Source: Actinocatenispora rupis (lineage in GTDB: Bacteria > Actinomycetota > Actinomycetes > Mycobacteriales > Micromonosporaceae). From it: 64,000 bases of DNA. Numbering within the stretch: position 1 is the first letter of the stretch; every line of letters starts with the position of its first letter. This document shows, one piece after another, positions 17,342 to 25,251 of this stretch. The position numbers and the translations under genes are program-made. The notes under the pieces are model-generated. The model saw nothing but the letters and a program-made list of their open reading frames with translations. It made no database searches and had not been told where the DNA came from. The stretch spans positions 39,210 to 103,209 of the forward strand of contig NZ_BOMB01000027.1 in assembly GCF_016861975.1 (NCBI RefSeq), read 5' to 3'.

Positions 17342-17504
17342 GAGGTCCTGACAGAAAGGACTGTCGGCGCCTGGCGGACTCAGGACGACGCTGCCGACGT
17401 TGTCGGCACAGTCGCATACAACACCGGTATGCGACCGCACCTCCGCCTGGGCAGCCCCGCCCTGAGCCGCGCCAGCCATCCGACGCCTTTCTGCCAGGAC
17501 CTCT
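17341..17504. mobile_element. MITE-like palindromic element, copy A
   Basis: A 164-bp element with 19-bp terminal inverted repeats: left AGAGGTCCTGACAGAAAGG, right end read inward AGAGGTCCTGGCAGAAAGG (one mismatch). The whole element is an imperfect palindrome around GTCGCATA...TATGCGAC (about 17412-17436). It carries no gene. A second copy in opposite orientation lies at 38778-38945, with about 8 substitutions and one 4-nt indel by eye (~95 % identity). It sits exactly between two convergent genes: its first base completes the TAA of the SWIM gene and its last two bases complete the TAG of the metallophosphoesterase. No clear target-site duplication is seen. A non-autonomous transposon or a bidirectional-terminator repeat are both possible. 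Confidence 0.8.
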
Positions 17505-18282
17505 AAAAGCCCTGCACGGGTGCGGCGGCGTGGCTGACCTGCACCTGGTGCGTGACGCAGGTGGTACCGGTCAGGTCGTGCAGCAGGAACGACGTGGGCT
17601 CGTGCACGTACCCGAAGGGGGCCTCGACCCGGGTGCACAGGTCGATCTGCCGGTACGTGCTGGGCGCGACGGACATGACCGTACCGGCGAGGTTGACGGT
17701 GACGGGACGGTGCAGGTGCCCGGCGAGCAGGCGTACCACGTGGGGGTGGCGGGCGAGCACGTCGAGCAGCTCGGCACCGTCGCTGAGCCGGATGCCGTCC
17801 ATGAACGGGATGCCGACGGCGACCGGCGGGTGGTGCAGGCACACCATCGCCGGCACGTCGGCGCGCCGGGACAGCTCGCCGTCCAGCCACGCCAGCTGGT
17901 CCGCGCCGAGGGTGCCGGCCGGGGTGCCGGGCACCCGCGAATCCAGCACCACGAACGTCACCTCCGGGTACTCCACCGTGTAGCGCGCGGAGTCGCCGGT
18001 GCCGCCGACGTGCGTACCGCCGAACTCGGCGACCAGGTGGGCGGGGTCGTCGTGGTTGCCGGCGACGAGGTGCACGGGCAGCGGGAAGCGGCCGAGGATC
18101 TGGCGGAGCGCCGCGTACTCCTCGGGTCGCCCGGTGTCGACGAGGTCACCGGTGACGACCACGCAGTCCGGCCACGGTTCGAGGGTGAGGACCCGGCCGA
18201 GGGCCCGGTACAGGCCGGTCGCCGGGTCCGCGGCGAGCGCGCCGGTGGTGATGTGCGGGTCGGACAGATGGGCGATGAGCAC
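17503..18282 (-). CDS. CpdA-like metallophosphoesterase
   Basis: A 259-residue calcineurin-like phosphoesterase with all metal-binding blocks: AHLSDPHI, VVTGDLVDTG, VAGNHDDP, CLHHPPV and LAGHLHRPV. The order and length fit class III cyclic-nucleotide phosphodiesterases (CpdA/Rv0805 type), so cAMP hydrolysis is plausible but not proven. GTG 18282 is chosen because GGGAGGA precedes it and the fold starts at once; the frame runs 13 codons further upstream. Its stop codon overlaps the end of the MITE-like element. It is transcribed away from the WYL regulator 62 bp upstream. Confidence 0.88.
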   Translation of the reverse strand: MLIAHLSDPHITTGALAADPATGLYRALGRVLTLEPWPDCVVVTGDLVDTGRPEEYAALRQILGRFPLPVHLVAGNHDDPAHLVAEFGGTHVGGTGDSARYTVEYPEVTFVVLDSRVPGTPAGTLGADQLAWLDGELSRRADVPAMVCLHHPPVAVGIPFMDGIRLSDGAELLDVLARHPHVVRLLAGHLHRPVTVNLAGTVMSVAPSTYRQIDLCTRVEAPFGYVHEPTSFLLHDLTGTTCVTHQVQVSHAAAPVQGF

Positions 18283-18332
18283 GCTTTTCCTCCCGAGCGA
18301 CGGTCCCTTCGCGGACAGCATGCCGCACCGGC

Positions 18333-18338
18333 TAGCGT
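18333..18338 (+). promoter_or_regulatory. -10 hexamer of a leaderless promoter (TAGCGT)
   Basis: TAGCGT ends 6 nt before GTG 18345; no Shine-Dalgarno is present. Confidence 0.55.
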
Positions 18339-18344
18339 GATGGC

Positions 18345-19331
18345 GTGCGTGCGAGCCGCCTCATCTCGTTGCTGCTGCTGATCCAGTCACGACACCGGCT
18401 CACCGCCCCGCAGCTCGCGGCCGAGCTGGGCGTCTCCGAACGCACCGTGTACCGGGACGTGCGGGCGCTGTCCGACGCGGGCATCCCGATCTACGCCGAG
18501 CAGGGCGGCCGCGGCGGATACTCGCTGGTCGACGGGTACCGGACGCGGTTGACGGGGCTGACGCGGGCGGAGGCGGAGGCGCTGTTCCTGTCCGGGGCGC
18601 AGACGCCGGCGGCGGCGCTCGGGCTGTCCGACGCGCTGGCCGCCGCGCAGCTCAAGGTACTGGCCGCGCTGCCCGGCGAGCTGCGGGACGTCTCCGACCG
18701 CGTCGGCCGGCGGTACTTCGTGGACGCGCCGCGCTGGTTCCGCCCCACCGAGCCCCCGCGGTACCTGTCGGAGCTGGCCGGCGCGGTGTGGACGGACCGC
18801 GTGGTGACCGCGACGTACGACAAGGAGCGGGGTCGGCCGGGCGCGGCGGGCCGCCCGGTGCGCCGCCGGATCGAGCCGTACGGGCTGGTGTTGAAGGACG
18901 CCGTCTGGTACCTGGCGGGGCGGGTCGGCGAGTCGGTGCGCACGTACCGGGTGGACCGGTTCGCCGAGGTGGCGGCGACGGAGGAGACGTTCGAGCGGGA
19001 CGCGGCGTTCGACCTGGGCGAGTTCTGGACGGCGCGGGCGGTCGAGTTCGAGCGGACCCTGCTCGCGGGGACGGCGACGGTGCGGCTGACGGCGGAGGGC
19101 ACCCGCGCCCTCTGGTACGCGGTGGACCGGGTCGCGGCGGAGGACGCGCTGGCGTCCGCGGGCGAGCCGGACGAGGACGGCTCGGTCGTCGTACGGCTGC
19201 CGATCGAGTCGGTCCAGATCGCGCACCGTGACCTGCTGCGACTGGGCACCGACGCCGAGGTACTGGCCCCGCCCGAGCTGCGCGAGCTGGTCGCCGGCAC
19301 CGCGCGCACGCTGGCGGAACGGTACGGCTGA
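18345..19331 (+). CDS. WYL-domain HTH transcriptional regulator
   Basis: A 328-residue YafY/DeoR-type regulator: winged HTH at residues 1-60 (QLAAELGVSERTVYRDVRAL), then a WYL domain whose WYL core appears as AVWYLAGRVGE near residue 190, and a C-terminal WCX extension. WYL proteins bind ligands such as nucleic-acid ends or small molecules and control DNA-damage or defence genes in many Actinobacteria. The neighbours here do not show a defence locus, so the target is unknown. Confidence 0.9.
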   Translation: MRASRLISLLLLIQSRHRLTAPQLAAELGVSERTVYRDVRALSDAGIPIYAEQGGRGGYSLVDGYRTRLTGLTRAEAEALFLSGAQTPAAALGLSDALAAAQLKVLAALPGELRDVSDRVGRRYFVDAPRWFRPTEPPRYLSELAGAVWTDRVVTATYDKERGRPGAAGRPVRRRIEPYGLVLKDAVWYLAGRVGESVRTYRVDRFAEVAATEETFERDAAFDLGEFWTARAVEFERTLLAGTATVRLTAEGTRALWYAVDRVAAEDALASAGEPDEDGSVVVRLPIESVQIAHRDLLRLGTDAEVLAPPELRELVAGTARTLAERYG

Positions 19332-19361
19332 GTACCACCGTTCGGGGCAGCTTCGACGATG

Positions 19362-19367
19362 TAGCCT
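19362..19367 (+). promoter_or_regulatory. -10 hexamer of a leaderless promoter (TAGCCT)
   Basis: TAGCCT ends 8 nt before ATG 19376 and only 2 nt before the alternative GTG 19370, so ATG 19376 is favoured. Confidence 0.45.
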
Positions 19368-19375
19368 CCGTGATC

Positions 19376-20191
19376 ATGGTTCTCACCGGCATGACGTACA
19401 ACCTGAAGAACCCGGTGGACGCCGACGCCCGCGCGTGGCCCGCGCGCCGCCCGCTGCTGGCCGAGCTGCTGCGCAGCGCGGCGCCCGACGTCGTCGGCAC
19501 CCAGGAGGGCCATCACGCTCAGCTCCTCGACATCGCCGCCGACTCCGGCCGGTACGAGATCCTCGGCGCCGGGCGGGACGCCGACGGCGGCGGCGAGTGG
19601 TGCGCCGTGCTGTACGACCCGGCGGTGCTGACGCCGGTCGAGCAGCACCACTTCTGGCTGTCCGACACGCCGGACGTACCCGGCTCGGCGTCCTGGGGCA
19701 ACGAGGTCGTACGGATGGCGACCTGGGCGCGCTTCCGTACCGCCGGGGGCGGGGAGCTGGTCTGGCTCAACACCCACCTGGACCACCGGTCCGCGGCGGC
19801 CCGCCGGCGCGGCGCCGCGCTGATCGCCGAGCGGCTCGCCGGCGTCGACGGCCCGCTGGTCGTGTCCGGCGACTTCAACTGCGAACCCGGCAGCGAGCCG
19901 TACGCGGTCCTCACCGGCGCCGGGCTGGCCGACGCGTGGGTCGCCGCCGAGGGCCGCCGGTTCCGTACGTCGGGCGCCGGGCGGGTCGCGGCACCCGCCG
20001 GGCAGGGCACGTACGGCGGGTGGCGGGCGCCGCGTCCCGATTCCGGCCGGATCGACTGGCTACTCACCCGCGGCCCGATCGTTGTGCACGGTGCCGAGAT
20101 CTGCGAAGACCATGACGGCGGGCAGTGGCCGTCGGACCATGTACCGGTGCGGGTCGAACTCGGCCTGCCCGCCGCGACCCCAGGGACCTGA
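19376..20191 (+). CDS. endonuclease/exonuclease/phosphatase (EEP) family hydrolase
   Basis: A 271-residue EEP-fold metal-dependent phosphoesterase. The family residues appear as MTYNLKN (Asn), GTQEGHH (Glu), NTHLDHRS (Asp/His), SGDFNCEPGS (Asp, Asn) and SDHVPVRVEL (Asp-His). No signal peptide is present. Members cut nucleic acids, phosphoinositides or other phosphodiesters; the substrate cannot be told. The TGA is followed after one base by the GTG of the mycosin gene, so the two may be co-transcribed although a functional link is not evident. Confidence 0.85.
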   Translation: MVLTGMTYNLKNPVDADARAWPARRPLLAELLRSAAPDVVGTQEGHHAQLLDIAADSGRYEILGAGRDADGGGEWCAVLYDPAVLTPVEQHHFWLSDTPDVPGSASWGNEVVRMATWARFRTAGGGELVWLNTHLDHRSAAARRRGAALIAERLAGVDGPLVVSGDFNCEPGSEPYAVLTGAGLADAWVAAEGRRFRTSGAGRVAAPAGQGTYGGWRAPRPDSGRIDWLLTRGPIVVHGAEICEDHDGGQWPSDHVPVRVELGLPAATPGT

Positions 20192-20192
20192 T

Positions 20193-21359
20193 GTGGCCGT
20201 CACCGCCCGCACCCGCACGCTGGCGTTCCTGCTCGCCGTGTTCGCCGCGGCGGCCGTGCTGGTCGCCCCCGGCACCGCGCACGCCGATCCGGTACGCGCG
20301 GACGAGTGGCAGCTCCCGCTGCTGCACGCCGACCAGGCGTGGAAGTACTCGACGGGGTCGGGGGTGGAGGTCGCGGTGCTGGACTCCGGCGTCGACTCCT
20401 CGCACCCGGACCTGTCCGGGCAGGTGGAGCCGGGCATCGACCTGGTCGACGGTTCGACCGACGGCCGCAAGGACTTCGTCGGGCACGGTACGTCGGTGGC
20501 CGACCTGATCGCCGGGCGGCGCAGCGGCGACGGCGTGGTGGGGCTGGCGTACAAGGCGAAGATCCTGCCGGTACGGGTGCTCGACGCGAACAACCGGTAC
20601 GGCGACGCCAGCATCGTCGCGTCCGGCGTACGGTGGGCCGTCGACCACGGCGCCCGCGTGATCAACATGTCGCTGGGCGGGGCCGCCGAGTCCGACTCGC
20701 TCGCCGCCGCCCTGCGGTACGCGTTCGACCACGACGTGGTCGTCGTCGCCTGCGCCGGCAACGTGGCCGACAACGCCGGCAAGGGCGTCTGGTACCCGGC
20801 GCGCGCCTCCGGCGTGGTCGCCGTCTCCGGCCTCAACCCGGACGGGACGTTCTGGTCCGGTTCGGTGGCCGGGCCGCAGGTGGCGGTGTCGGCGCCGGCC
20901 GACGGGCTGATCGGCGCCCGCCCCGGCGGGTACTGGCACGTCCAGGGCACCAGCTTCGCCGCGCCGCTGGTCGCCGCGACCGCCGCGCTGATCCGTTCCC
21001 GCTGGCCCACCATGTCCGCGGCGAACGTGGTCAACCGGCTCATCGCCACCGCCGTCGACCGGGGCCCGCGCGGCCGCGACCGGGAGTACGGCTACGGCCT
21101 GGTGGATCCGGAGGCCGCGCTGTCGGCCACGGTGACCGAGGTCGGCGGCAACCCGCTGGACACCGCCAGCCCGCACTCGTCCTCGGCCGGGCGGGCCGGG
21201 TCCGCGCCGACCCGCCGGGTCACCGTCTCCCGCGCGCCGCGCGCGAGCTCCGCCGGCAGCGACACCCGCACCGCCGTACTCGTCGGCTTCGGCGCGGTGA
21301 TGATGATCCTCATCGCCGCGTTCCTGGCGCTGGCGCTGCGTCGTACCCGGCCGCACTGA
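20193..21359 (+). CDS. mycosin-like subtilisin protease, membrane-anchored
   Basis: A 388-residue S8 serine protease. A signal peptide (cleaved near AHADP, about residue 31) leads to the catalytic domain with Asp64 in VLDSGVDSSHPDL, His98 in GHGTSVADLIAG and Ser254 in GTSFAAPL. A C-terminal membrane helix (VGFGAVMMILIAAFLALALR) anchors it with the catalytic domain outside. This is the layout of MycP mycosins, which serve type VII secretion, but no EccB/C/D or WXG100 gene is in the window, so it is an orphan here. GTG 20193 is chosen because it begins the signal peptide; the frame is open upstream inside the EEP gene. Convergent with marP 9 bp downstream. Confidence 0.88.
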   Translation: MAVTARTRTLAFLLAVFAAAAVLVAPGTAHADPVRADEWQLPLLHADQAWKYSTGSGVEVAVLDSGVDSSHPDLSGQVEPGIDLVDGSTDGRKDFVGHGTSVADLIAGRRSGDGVVGLAYKAKILPVRVLDANNRYGDASIVASGVRWAVDHGARVINMSLGGAAESDSLAAALRYAFDHDVVVVACAGNVADNAGKGVWYPARASGVVAVSGLNPDGTFWSGSVAGPQVAVSAPADGLIGARPGGYWHVQGTSFAAPLVAATAALIRSRWPTMSAANVVNRLIATAVDRGPRGRDREYGYGLVDPEAALSATVTEVGGNPLDTASPHSSSAGRAGSAPTRRVTVSRAPRASSAGSDTRTAVLVGFGAVMMILIAAFLALALRRTRPH

Positions 21360-21368
21360 GCGGCGGCG

Positions 21369-22559
21369 TCAGGTACAGGAGCCGGTACCGACACCGGCCG
21401 TGGCGGACCGGCCCTTGGCGGCGACCGGGGCCGCCTCGTTCGCGGTGAGCGCGAAGCCGGTCTCCGGGTCGTCCGCGGCCGCCGCGAAGATCACCCCGTA
21501 GACGGTGCCGGACGAGGAGACGAGCGGGCCGCCGGAGTTGCCGGACCGTACCTCGGAACGGATCGTGTAGACCTCGCGGACGACGGTGCCGTCGTTGTAG
21601 ATGTTCGGGCCGCGGATCTCGCGGTGGTCCCGGACCCGCGCCGGCGACGCCGTGTACGGCCCGTCCAACGGGTAGCCCAGCACGATCGAGTTCGCGCCGT
21701 CCGCGGCGGGCGTCGACGCGAACGGCAGGACCGGCGCGGACAGGTCCGGCACGTACAGCACGGCCAGGTCGCGCTGCGAGTCGTACGCGACGACGGTGGC
21801 GCCGAGCCGCTCGCCTTGCTGCTCCACCACCACCGACCGGGTACCGGCGACCACGTGCGCGTTGGTCAGCACGTGGTGCGGCGCGTACACGAAACCGGAG
21901 CCCTCGATGCGGCGCGAGCAGGACGGCGCGTCACCGACGATCTTGAGTACGGACTGGTGCAGGCGCCGCACGGTCGGCGAGTTGGCCAGCTCCGGGTCCG
22001 GCGGCGGGACGGACCGCACCTCGGTCGGGGTCAGGCCGCTGAACACGTCGGGGAAGTCGCTGGTGCTGACGCTGTCCCGGAGCCGGTTGTACAGCACCCG
22101 GGCGCCGGACGGCATCGCCTCGTCGACCCCGTGCACGATCGCCGACGTCCGTACGCCCTTGGCGAGCCACGGCACCGACGACGACGCCAGCGGTACGGCG
22201 ATCATCCAGCCGACGACCAGCACCGCGAGTACGGAGACGGCGGCGCCGCCGAGGTCGTCGAGCACCTGCGCGCCGCGGCTCTCGATGGACCGCCGGATCT
22301 TCGAGCCGAGCACCGCGGCCAGCGCCTGCAACAGCACCGCCGGTACGAGGACGGCGGCCAGCGACACCACCACCCGCATCGTCGGCGTGTCGAAGTACGT
22401 CGCCAGCGACGGCGCGATCTGCAGGCCGACCAGCGCCCCGCCGATGAACCCCACGAACGACAGGGCACCCACCACGAAGCCCTGCCGGTACCCGTTGACC
22501 GCGAACCCGATCGCCAGGACCACCAGTACGACGTCGACAAAGCTCCCGTACACCGACAT
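21369..22559 (-). CDS. marP: MarP-family membrane serine protease
   Basis: A 396-residue protein with four N-terminal membrane segments forming a CvpA domain (about 1-150), then a periplasmic chymotrypsin-like domain. The triad is His235 in TNAHVV, Asp264 in RDLAVL and Ser342 in SGNSGGPL; Cys residues near SCSRR and at GSCT suggest the disulphide known in the family. MarP of M. tuberculosis (Rv3671c) is needed for acid resistance and cleaves the hydrolase RipA. An NlpC/P60 hydrolase lies at 8997. Gene order with the NUDIX, TlpA-like and nth genes matches mycobacteria, with a cupredoxin gene inserted directly upstream (18 bp). Confidence 0.93.
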   Translation of the reverse strand: MSVYGSFVDVVLVVLAIGFAVNGYRQGFVVGALSFVGFIGGALVGLQIAPSLATYFDTPTMRVVVSLAAVLVPAVLLQALAAVLGSKIRRSIESRGAQVLDDLGGAAVSVLAVLVVGWMIAVPLASSSVPWLAKGVRTSAIVHGVDEAMPSGARVLYNRLRDSVSTSDFPDVFSGLTPTEVRSVPPPDPELANSPTVRRLHQSVLKIVGDAPSCSRRIEGSGFVYAPHHVLTNAHVVAGTRSVVVEQQGERLGATVVAYDSQRDLAVLYVPDLSAPVLPFASTPAADGANSIVLGYPLDGPYTASPARVRDHREIRGPNIYNDGTVVREVYTIRSEVRSGNSGGPLVSSSGTVYGVIFAAAADDPETGFALTANEAAPVAAKGRSATAGVGTGSCT

Positions 22560-22577
22560 CCCCCAACTCGGCCGCGG

Positions 22578-23054
22578 TCAGGAGACCTCGATGACTCCGG
22601 TCATCCCCTGCTTCACGTGGTACGTGCACACGAAGTCATACCGGCCGGGGGCGGAAATCTCCACCTCAACGCTGGCGGACCGGCCCTTCATGACCATTCC
22701 GGTCGTGGCGTGGAACTTGTCGATCTGGAGGTCGTGCGGCGTCTGGCCGGTCGTCTTCAGCGTGATGCGCAGCTTGCCGGTGTGCGCCTTGATCACGTTC
22801 GGCGTGAAGCGCATCCGCTCGTCCCCGGTCACCGTGATCGTCTGCACCCCGCCGGCACCGGTCTTCGCCGTACCGGTGGTGTCGGGGCCGTGCGTCGACG
22901 CGTCGTGCTGACCGACGAAACCGCAGCCCGCGGACGCGAGCACGGCACCCGCCGCGGCCACCGCCGCCAGCCGCCGGACGGACGGCACCCGACGCCGCCG
23001 ACCCGGTACCGGGGTCGTCGTGGTCGCCGGAGGTCGGAGCGAGTCAGCACGCAT
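22578..23054 (-). CDS. cupredoxin-domain lipoprotein
   Basis: A 158-residue protein. A basic N-terminus and hydrophobic segment lead to the lipobox LASAGC (Cys about 44), so it is lipid-anchored outside. The C-terminal cupredoxin barrel shows the copper ligands: His in TPHDLQI and Cys, His, Met in FVCTYHVKQGM. It is probably a small electron carrier or copper binder similar to nitrosocyanin/plastocyanin-like proteins. The ATG is preceded by TAGGCT at leaderless spacing. It lies just upstream of marP and may share its transcript. Confidence 0.87.
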   Translation of the reverse strand: MRADSLRPPATTTTPVPGRRRRVPSVRRLAAVAAAGAVLASAGCGFVGQHDASTHGPDTTGTAKTGAGGVQTITVTGDERMRFTPNVIKAHTGKLRITLKTTGQTPHDLQIDKFHATTGMVMKGRSASVEVEISAPGRYDFVCTYHVKQGMTGVIEVS

Positions 23055-23060
23055 GACCCC

Positions 23061-23066
23061 AGCCTA
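23061..23066 (-). promoter_or_regulatory. -10 hexamer of a leaderless promoter (TAGGCT, minus strand)
   Basis: TAGGCT on the minus strand ends 6 nt before ATG 23054. Confidence 0.5.
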
Positions 23067-23106
23067 CGAACCCCCCGACGGCCGTACGCCGCGCCCCGGT
23101 CGCGAT

Positions 23107-23218
23107 GTGGCGCGGTGCCGGAGCGGCGCTCAGCGCCACCCCGCGCGGTGCCGCAGCGCCACCACAGCGGTGCTCAGCGCGACCCCGCGCGGTGCGCTCA
23201 GCGCCACCCCGCGGTGCC
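23107..23218. repeat. short imperfect tandem repeats between NUDIX and cupredoxin genes
   Basis: GCTCAGCGCSACCCCGCGCG recurs three times (near 23129, 23178 and 23199, the last truncated), with a diverged GCAGCGCCACCACAGCGGTG unit between. The segment separates the NUDIX stop from the cupredoxin promoter. No coding signal is seen. Confidence 0.5.
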
Positions 23219-23854
23219 TCAGACGTCCGGCGGCAGCGGCTCGACGCGCGACTCGTCCCACGGCCGAGACCAGCCGGCGAGGTCGAGCAGCTTCGCCACG
23301 ATGCCGCCGGTGAAGCCCCACACGAGCATGTCGTCCACCCGGAACGCCGGCCCGACGTACCCGCTGCGGTGGCGGACCCGGAACCGGTTGGCCGGGTCGG
23401 CGAGCGCCGCGATCGGCAGCCGCGCCACCCGGGCCACCTCGCCCGGGTCGAGCGCCGTCACCGGGTGCGGCTCGCGCCACCAGGCGAGTACCGGAGTGAC
23501 GTTGAAGCGGGAGACCGACAGGTACAGCTCGGGCAGCACGGCGACCACCTCCGCCGTCTCCGGCCGCAGACCGATCTCCTCCGCCGCCTCGCGCAGCGCC
23601 GTACCGGCGGGGCCGTCGTCGCCCGGCTCGGCGCCGCCGCCGGGGAACGCGCACTGGCCGGCGTGGTCGCGCAGGGTCGCCGCGCGTTCGATCATCACCA
23701 GGTCGGGCCCGGACTCGCCGGCGCCGAGCAGGACGAGTACGGCGCCGTCCCGGCCGGCGCCGTTCGGCCGCACCGTACGGGGAAAGTCGGTGGCGCGCAG
23801 CGGCGTCACCCCGTCGGCGAGGGTGCGGAACCAGTCGGGCAGCTGTGTCGTCAC
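23219..23854 (-). CDS. NUDIX hydrolase, CoA pyrophosphatase type
   Basis: A 211-residue protein. The Nudix box is complete across FPGGGAEPGDDGPAG and TALREAAEEIGL. The Met/Cys-rich context QCAFPGGG and the position in the conserved block (Rv3672c) fit the NudL-type CoA pyrophosphatase, which cleaves CoA to phosphopantetheine and 3',5'-ADP. GTG 23854 overlaps the stop of the TlpA-like gene (GTGA), so it is the third gene of an nth-tlpA-nudix operon. The frame stays open upstream but that part is within the TlpA-like gene. Confidence 0.9.
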   Translation of the reverse strand: MTTQLPDWFRTLADGVTPLRATDFPRTVRPNGAGRDGAVLVLLGAGESGPDLVMIERAATLRDHAGQCAFPGGGAEPGDDGPAGTALREAAEEIGLRPETAEVVAVLPELYLSVSRFNVTPVLAWWREPHPVTALDPGEVARVARLPIAALADPANRFRVRHRSGYVGPAFRVDDMLVWGFTGGIVAKLLDLAGWSRPWDESRVEPLPPDV

Positions 23855-24402
23855 GGCTTCAGCTTCCCCGTCACCATGCGGTCCAGCGAGTCCGCCGTCA
23901 GCGCCGTCCCGTTGTACGTCTCGACCAGCCGGCCGCGGCCGTCCACCAGCAGCGTCACCGGCAGCGCGGAGCGGCCGACGCCGGTCAGCAGCGCGCGGTC
24001 CGGGTCGAACAGCGTCGGCAGCCGTACCTTCGCGTCCCGGGCGAACGACAGCCCCGCGGTCCGGGTGTCCTTGGTGTCGACGGTGAGGACGACGACGTCG
24101 GGGTGGGCCGTGGCGTACCGCTGGATCTCGGGAAGTTCGCGGCGGCACGGCTCGCACCAGGACGCCCACAGGTTGACGACCGTCGGCTTCCCGTACGCCC
24201 GGTTCAGCGGGACGGACGCGCCGCCGGTGAAGCAGGGCAGGGTGACCGCCGGCGCGGTGGGCTTCGCGGTCGCCGGCCCGGACGGCGTGGGGCAGCGGGC
24301 GAACCAGACGGGCTCGTGGCTGGGCCTCGCCTGCGGGGTCGCCGAGGTGCCGCAGCCGGCGAGCAGGAGCAGAGCCGCGAGCACCACCCAGGTACGTCTC
24401 AC
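23851..24402 (-). CDS. TlpA/ResA-like thioredoxin lipoprotein
   Basis: A 183-residue protein. A short N-terminus with lipobox LLLLAGC (Cys about 17) is followed by a thioredoxin fold with the active site WASWCEPC and a cis-Pro loop [10 protein letters not shown]. It should reduce or isomerise disulphides outside the membrane, for example in cytochrome c maturation. It is the Rv3673c counterpart by position. GTG 24402 overlaps the stop of nth (GTGA). Confidence 0.9.
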   Translation of the reverse strand: MRRTWVVLAALLLLAGCGTSATPQARPSHEPVWFARCPTPSGPATAKPTAPAVTLPCFTGGASVPLNRAYGKPTVVNLWASWCEPCRRELPEIQRYATAHPDVVVLTVDTKDTRTAGLSFARDAKVRLPTLFDPDRALLTGVGRSALPVTLLVDGRGRLVETYNGTALTADSLDRMVTGKLKP

Positions 24403-25157
24403 GGCAGCGGCGCCCCGGCCGCGGCGGCCAGTTCCGCGACGCGCGGGCCCTTGAGCAGCTTCGCGGCGACCGCCTTGTCCGTCGGCCCCGCCCCGTACGA
24501 CGGGCAGAGGCTGGCGAGGGTGCACGCGCCGCACGCCGGCTTGCGGGAGTGGCAGACCCGCCGGCCGTGGAAGATCACCCGGTGCGACAGCATCGTCCAG
24601 TCGCGCTTCTCGAACAGCGCGCCGACCGCGTGCTCGATCTTCACCGGGTCGGTCTCCGAGGTCCACCCCCACCGCTGTACCAACCGGGAGAAGTGGGTGT
24701 CCACGGTGATCCCCGGTACGTCGAACGCGTTGCCGAGGATCACGTTCGCCGTCTTGCGCCCCATCCCGGGCAGCGTGACCAGGTCCGCCAGCCGCCCCGG
24801 TACCTCGCCGTCGAAGCGCTCGACCAGCGCGGCGCCCAGCTTCAGCAACGAGGTCGTCTTGTTCCGGTAGAAGCCGGTGGGACGGATCATCTCCTCCAGC
24901 TCCGTACGGTCGGCGCCGGCGTAGTCCGCCGCCTTCGGGTACCGCGCGAAGAGTGCCGGAGTGACCTCGTTGACCTTCTTGTCCGTGCACTGCGCGGACA
25001 GGATGGTCGCGACGGCGAGCTGGAGCGGGTTCTCGTGGTCCAGCTCGCAGTGCGCGTCGGGGTGCGTCTCGGCCAGGATCCGCTGCATCCGCCGGGCCCG
25101 CCGCTTGAGCGCCAGCGGGCTCTCCGCCCCGGCCGCCGTCGTCTTCTCACGAGTCAC
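24399..25157 (-). CDS. nth: endonuclease III
   Basis: A 252-residue base-excision-repair glycosylase/AP lyase. The helix-hairpin-helix [14 protein letters not shown] carries the catalytic Lys, followed by the Asp of TVDTHFSRL. The C-terminal iron-sulphur cluster loop has the classic spacing [17 protein letters not shown]. It removes oxidised pyrimidines from DNA. It is the first gene of the nth-tlpA-nudix operon. GTG 25157 follows TAGGCT by 7 nt, pointing to a leaderless start. Confidence 0.95.
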   Translation of the reverse strand: MTREKTTAAGAESPLALKRRARRMQRILAETHPDAHCELDHENPLQLAVATILSAQCTDKKVNEVTPALFARYPKAADYAGADRTELEEMIRPTGFYRNKTTSLLKLGAALVERFDGEVPGRLADLVTLPGMGRKTANVILGNAFDVPGITVDTHFSRLVQRWGWTSETDPVKIEHAVGALFEKRDWTMLSHRVIFHGRRVCHSRKPACGACTLASLCPSYGAGPTDKAVAAKLLKGPRVAELAAAAGAPLP

Positions 25158-25164
25158 GGACCCG

Positions 25165-25170
25165 AGCCTA
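25165..25170 (-). promoter_or_regulatory. -10 hexamer of a leaderless promoter (TAGGCT, minus strand)
   Basis: TAGGCT ends 7 nt before GTG 25157 of nth. Confidence 0.55.
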
Positions 25171-25237
25171 CGTCGCCCTCCGGGTACGTCCCGGGCGGAT
25201 CCTGGGACGGGGGTTCCGTTCCGGTCGGGTACACAAG

Positions 25238-25243
25238 TAGCGT
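25238..25243 (+). promoter_or_regulatory. -10 hexamer of a leaderless promoter (TAGCGT)
   Basis: TAGCGT ends 8 nt before GTG 25252 and fixes the start of the oxidoreductase gene, whose frame is open far upstream. Confidence 0.5.
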
Positions 25244-25251
25244 CGGTCCTC

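Noticed and set aside
13751..17890. 1379-codon open frame on the minus strand
   Set aside because: It is antisense to the SNF2 and SWIM genes and runs through the MITE-like element; no domain is seen.
20193..21359. Type VII secretion locus
   Set aside because: Only a mycosin-like protease is present; no EccB, EccC, EccD, EccE or WXG100 gene lies in the window.
24961..25251. N-terminal extension of the Gfo/Idh oxidoreductase
   Set aside because: This part of the open frame overlaps nth on the other strand and has no similarity to the family; the Rossmann motif begins shortly after GTG 25252.
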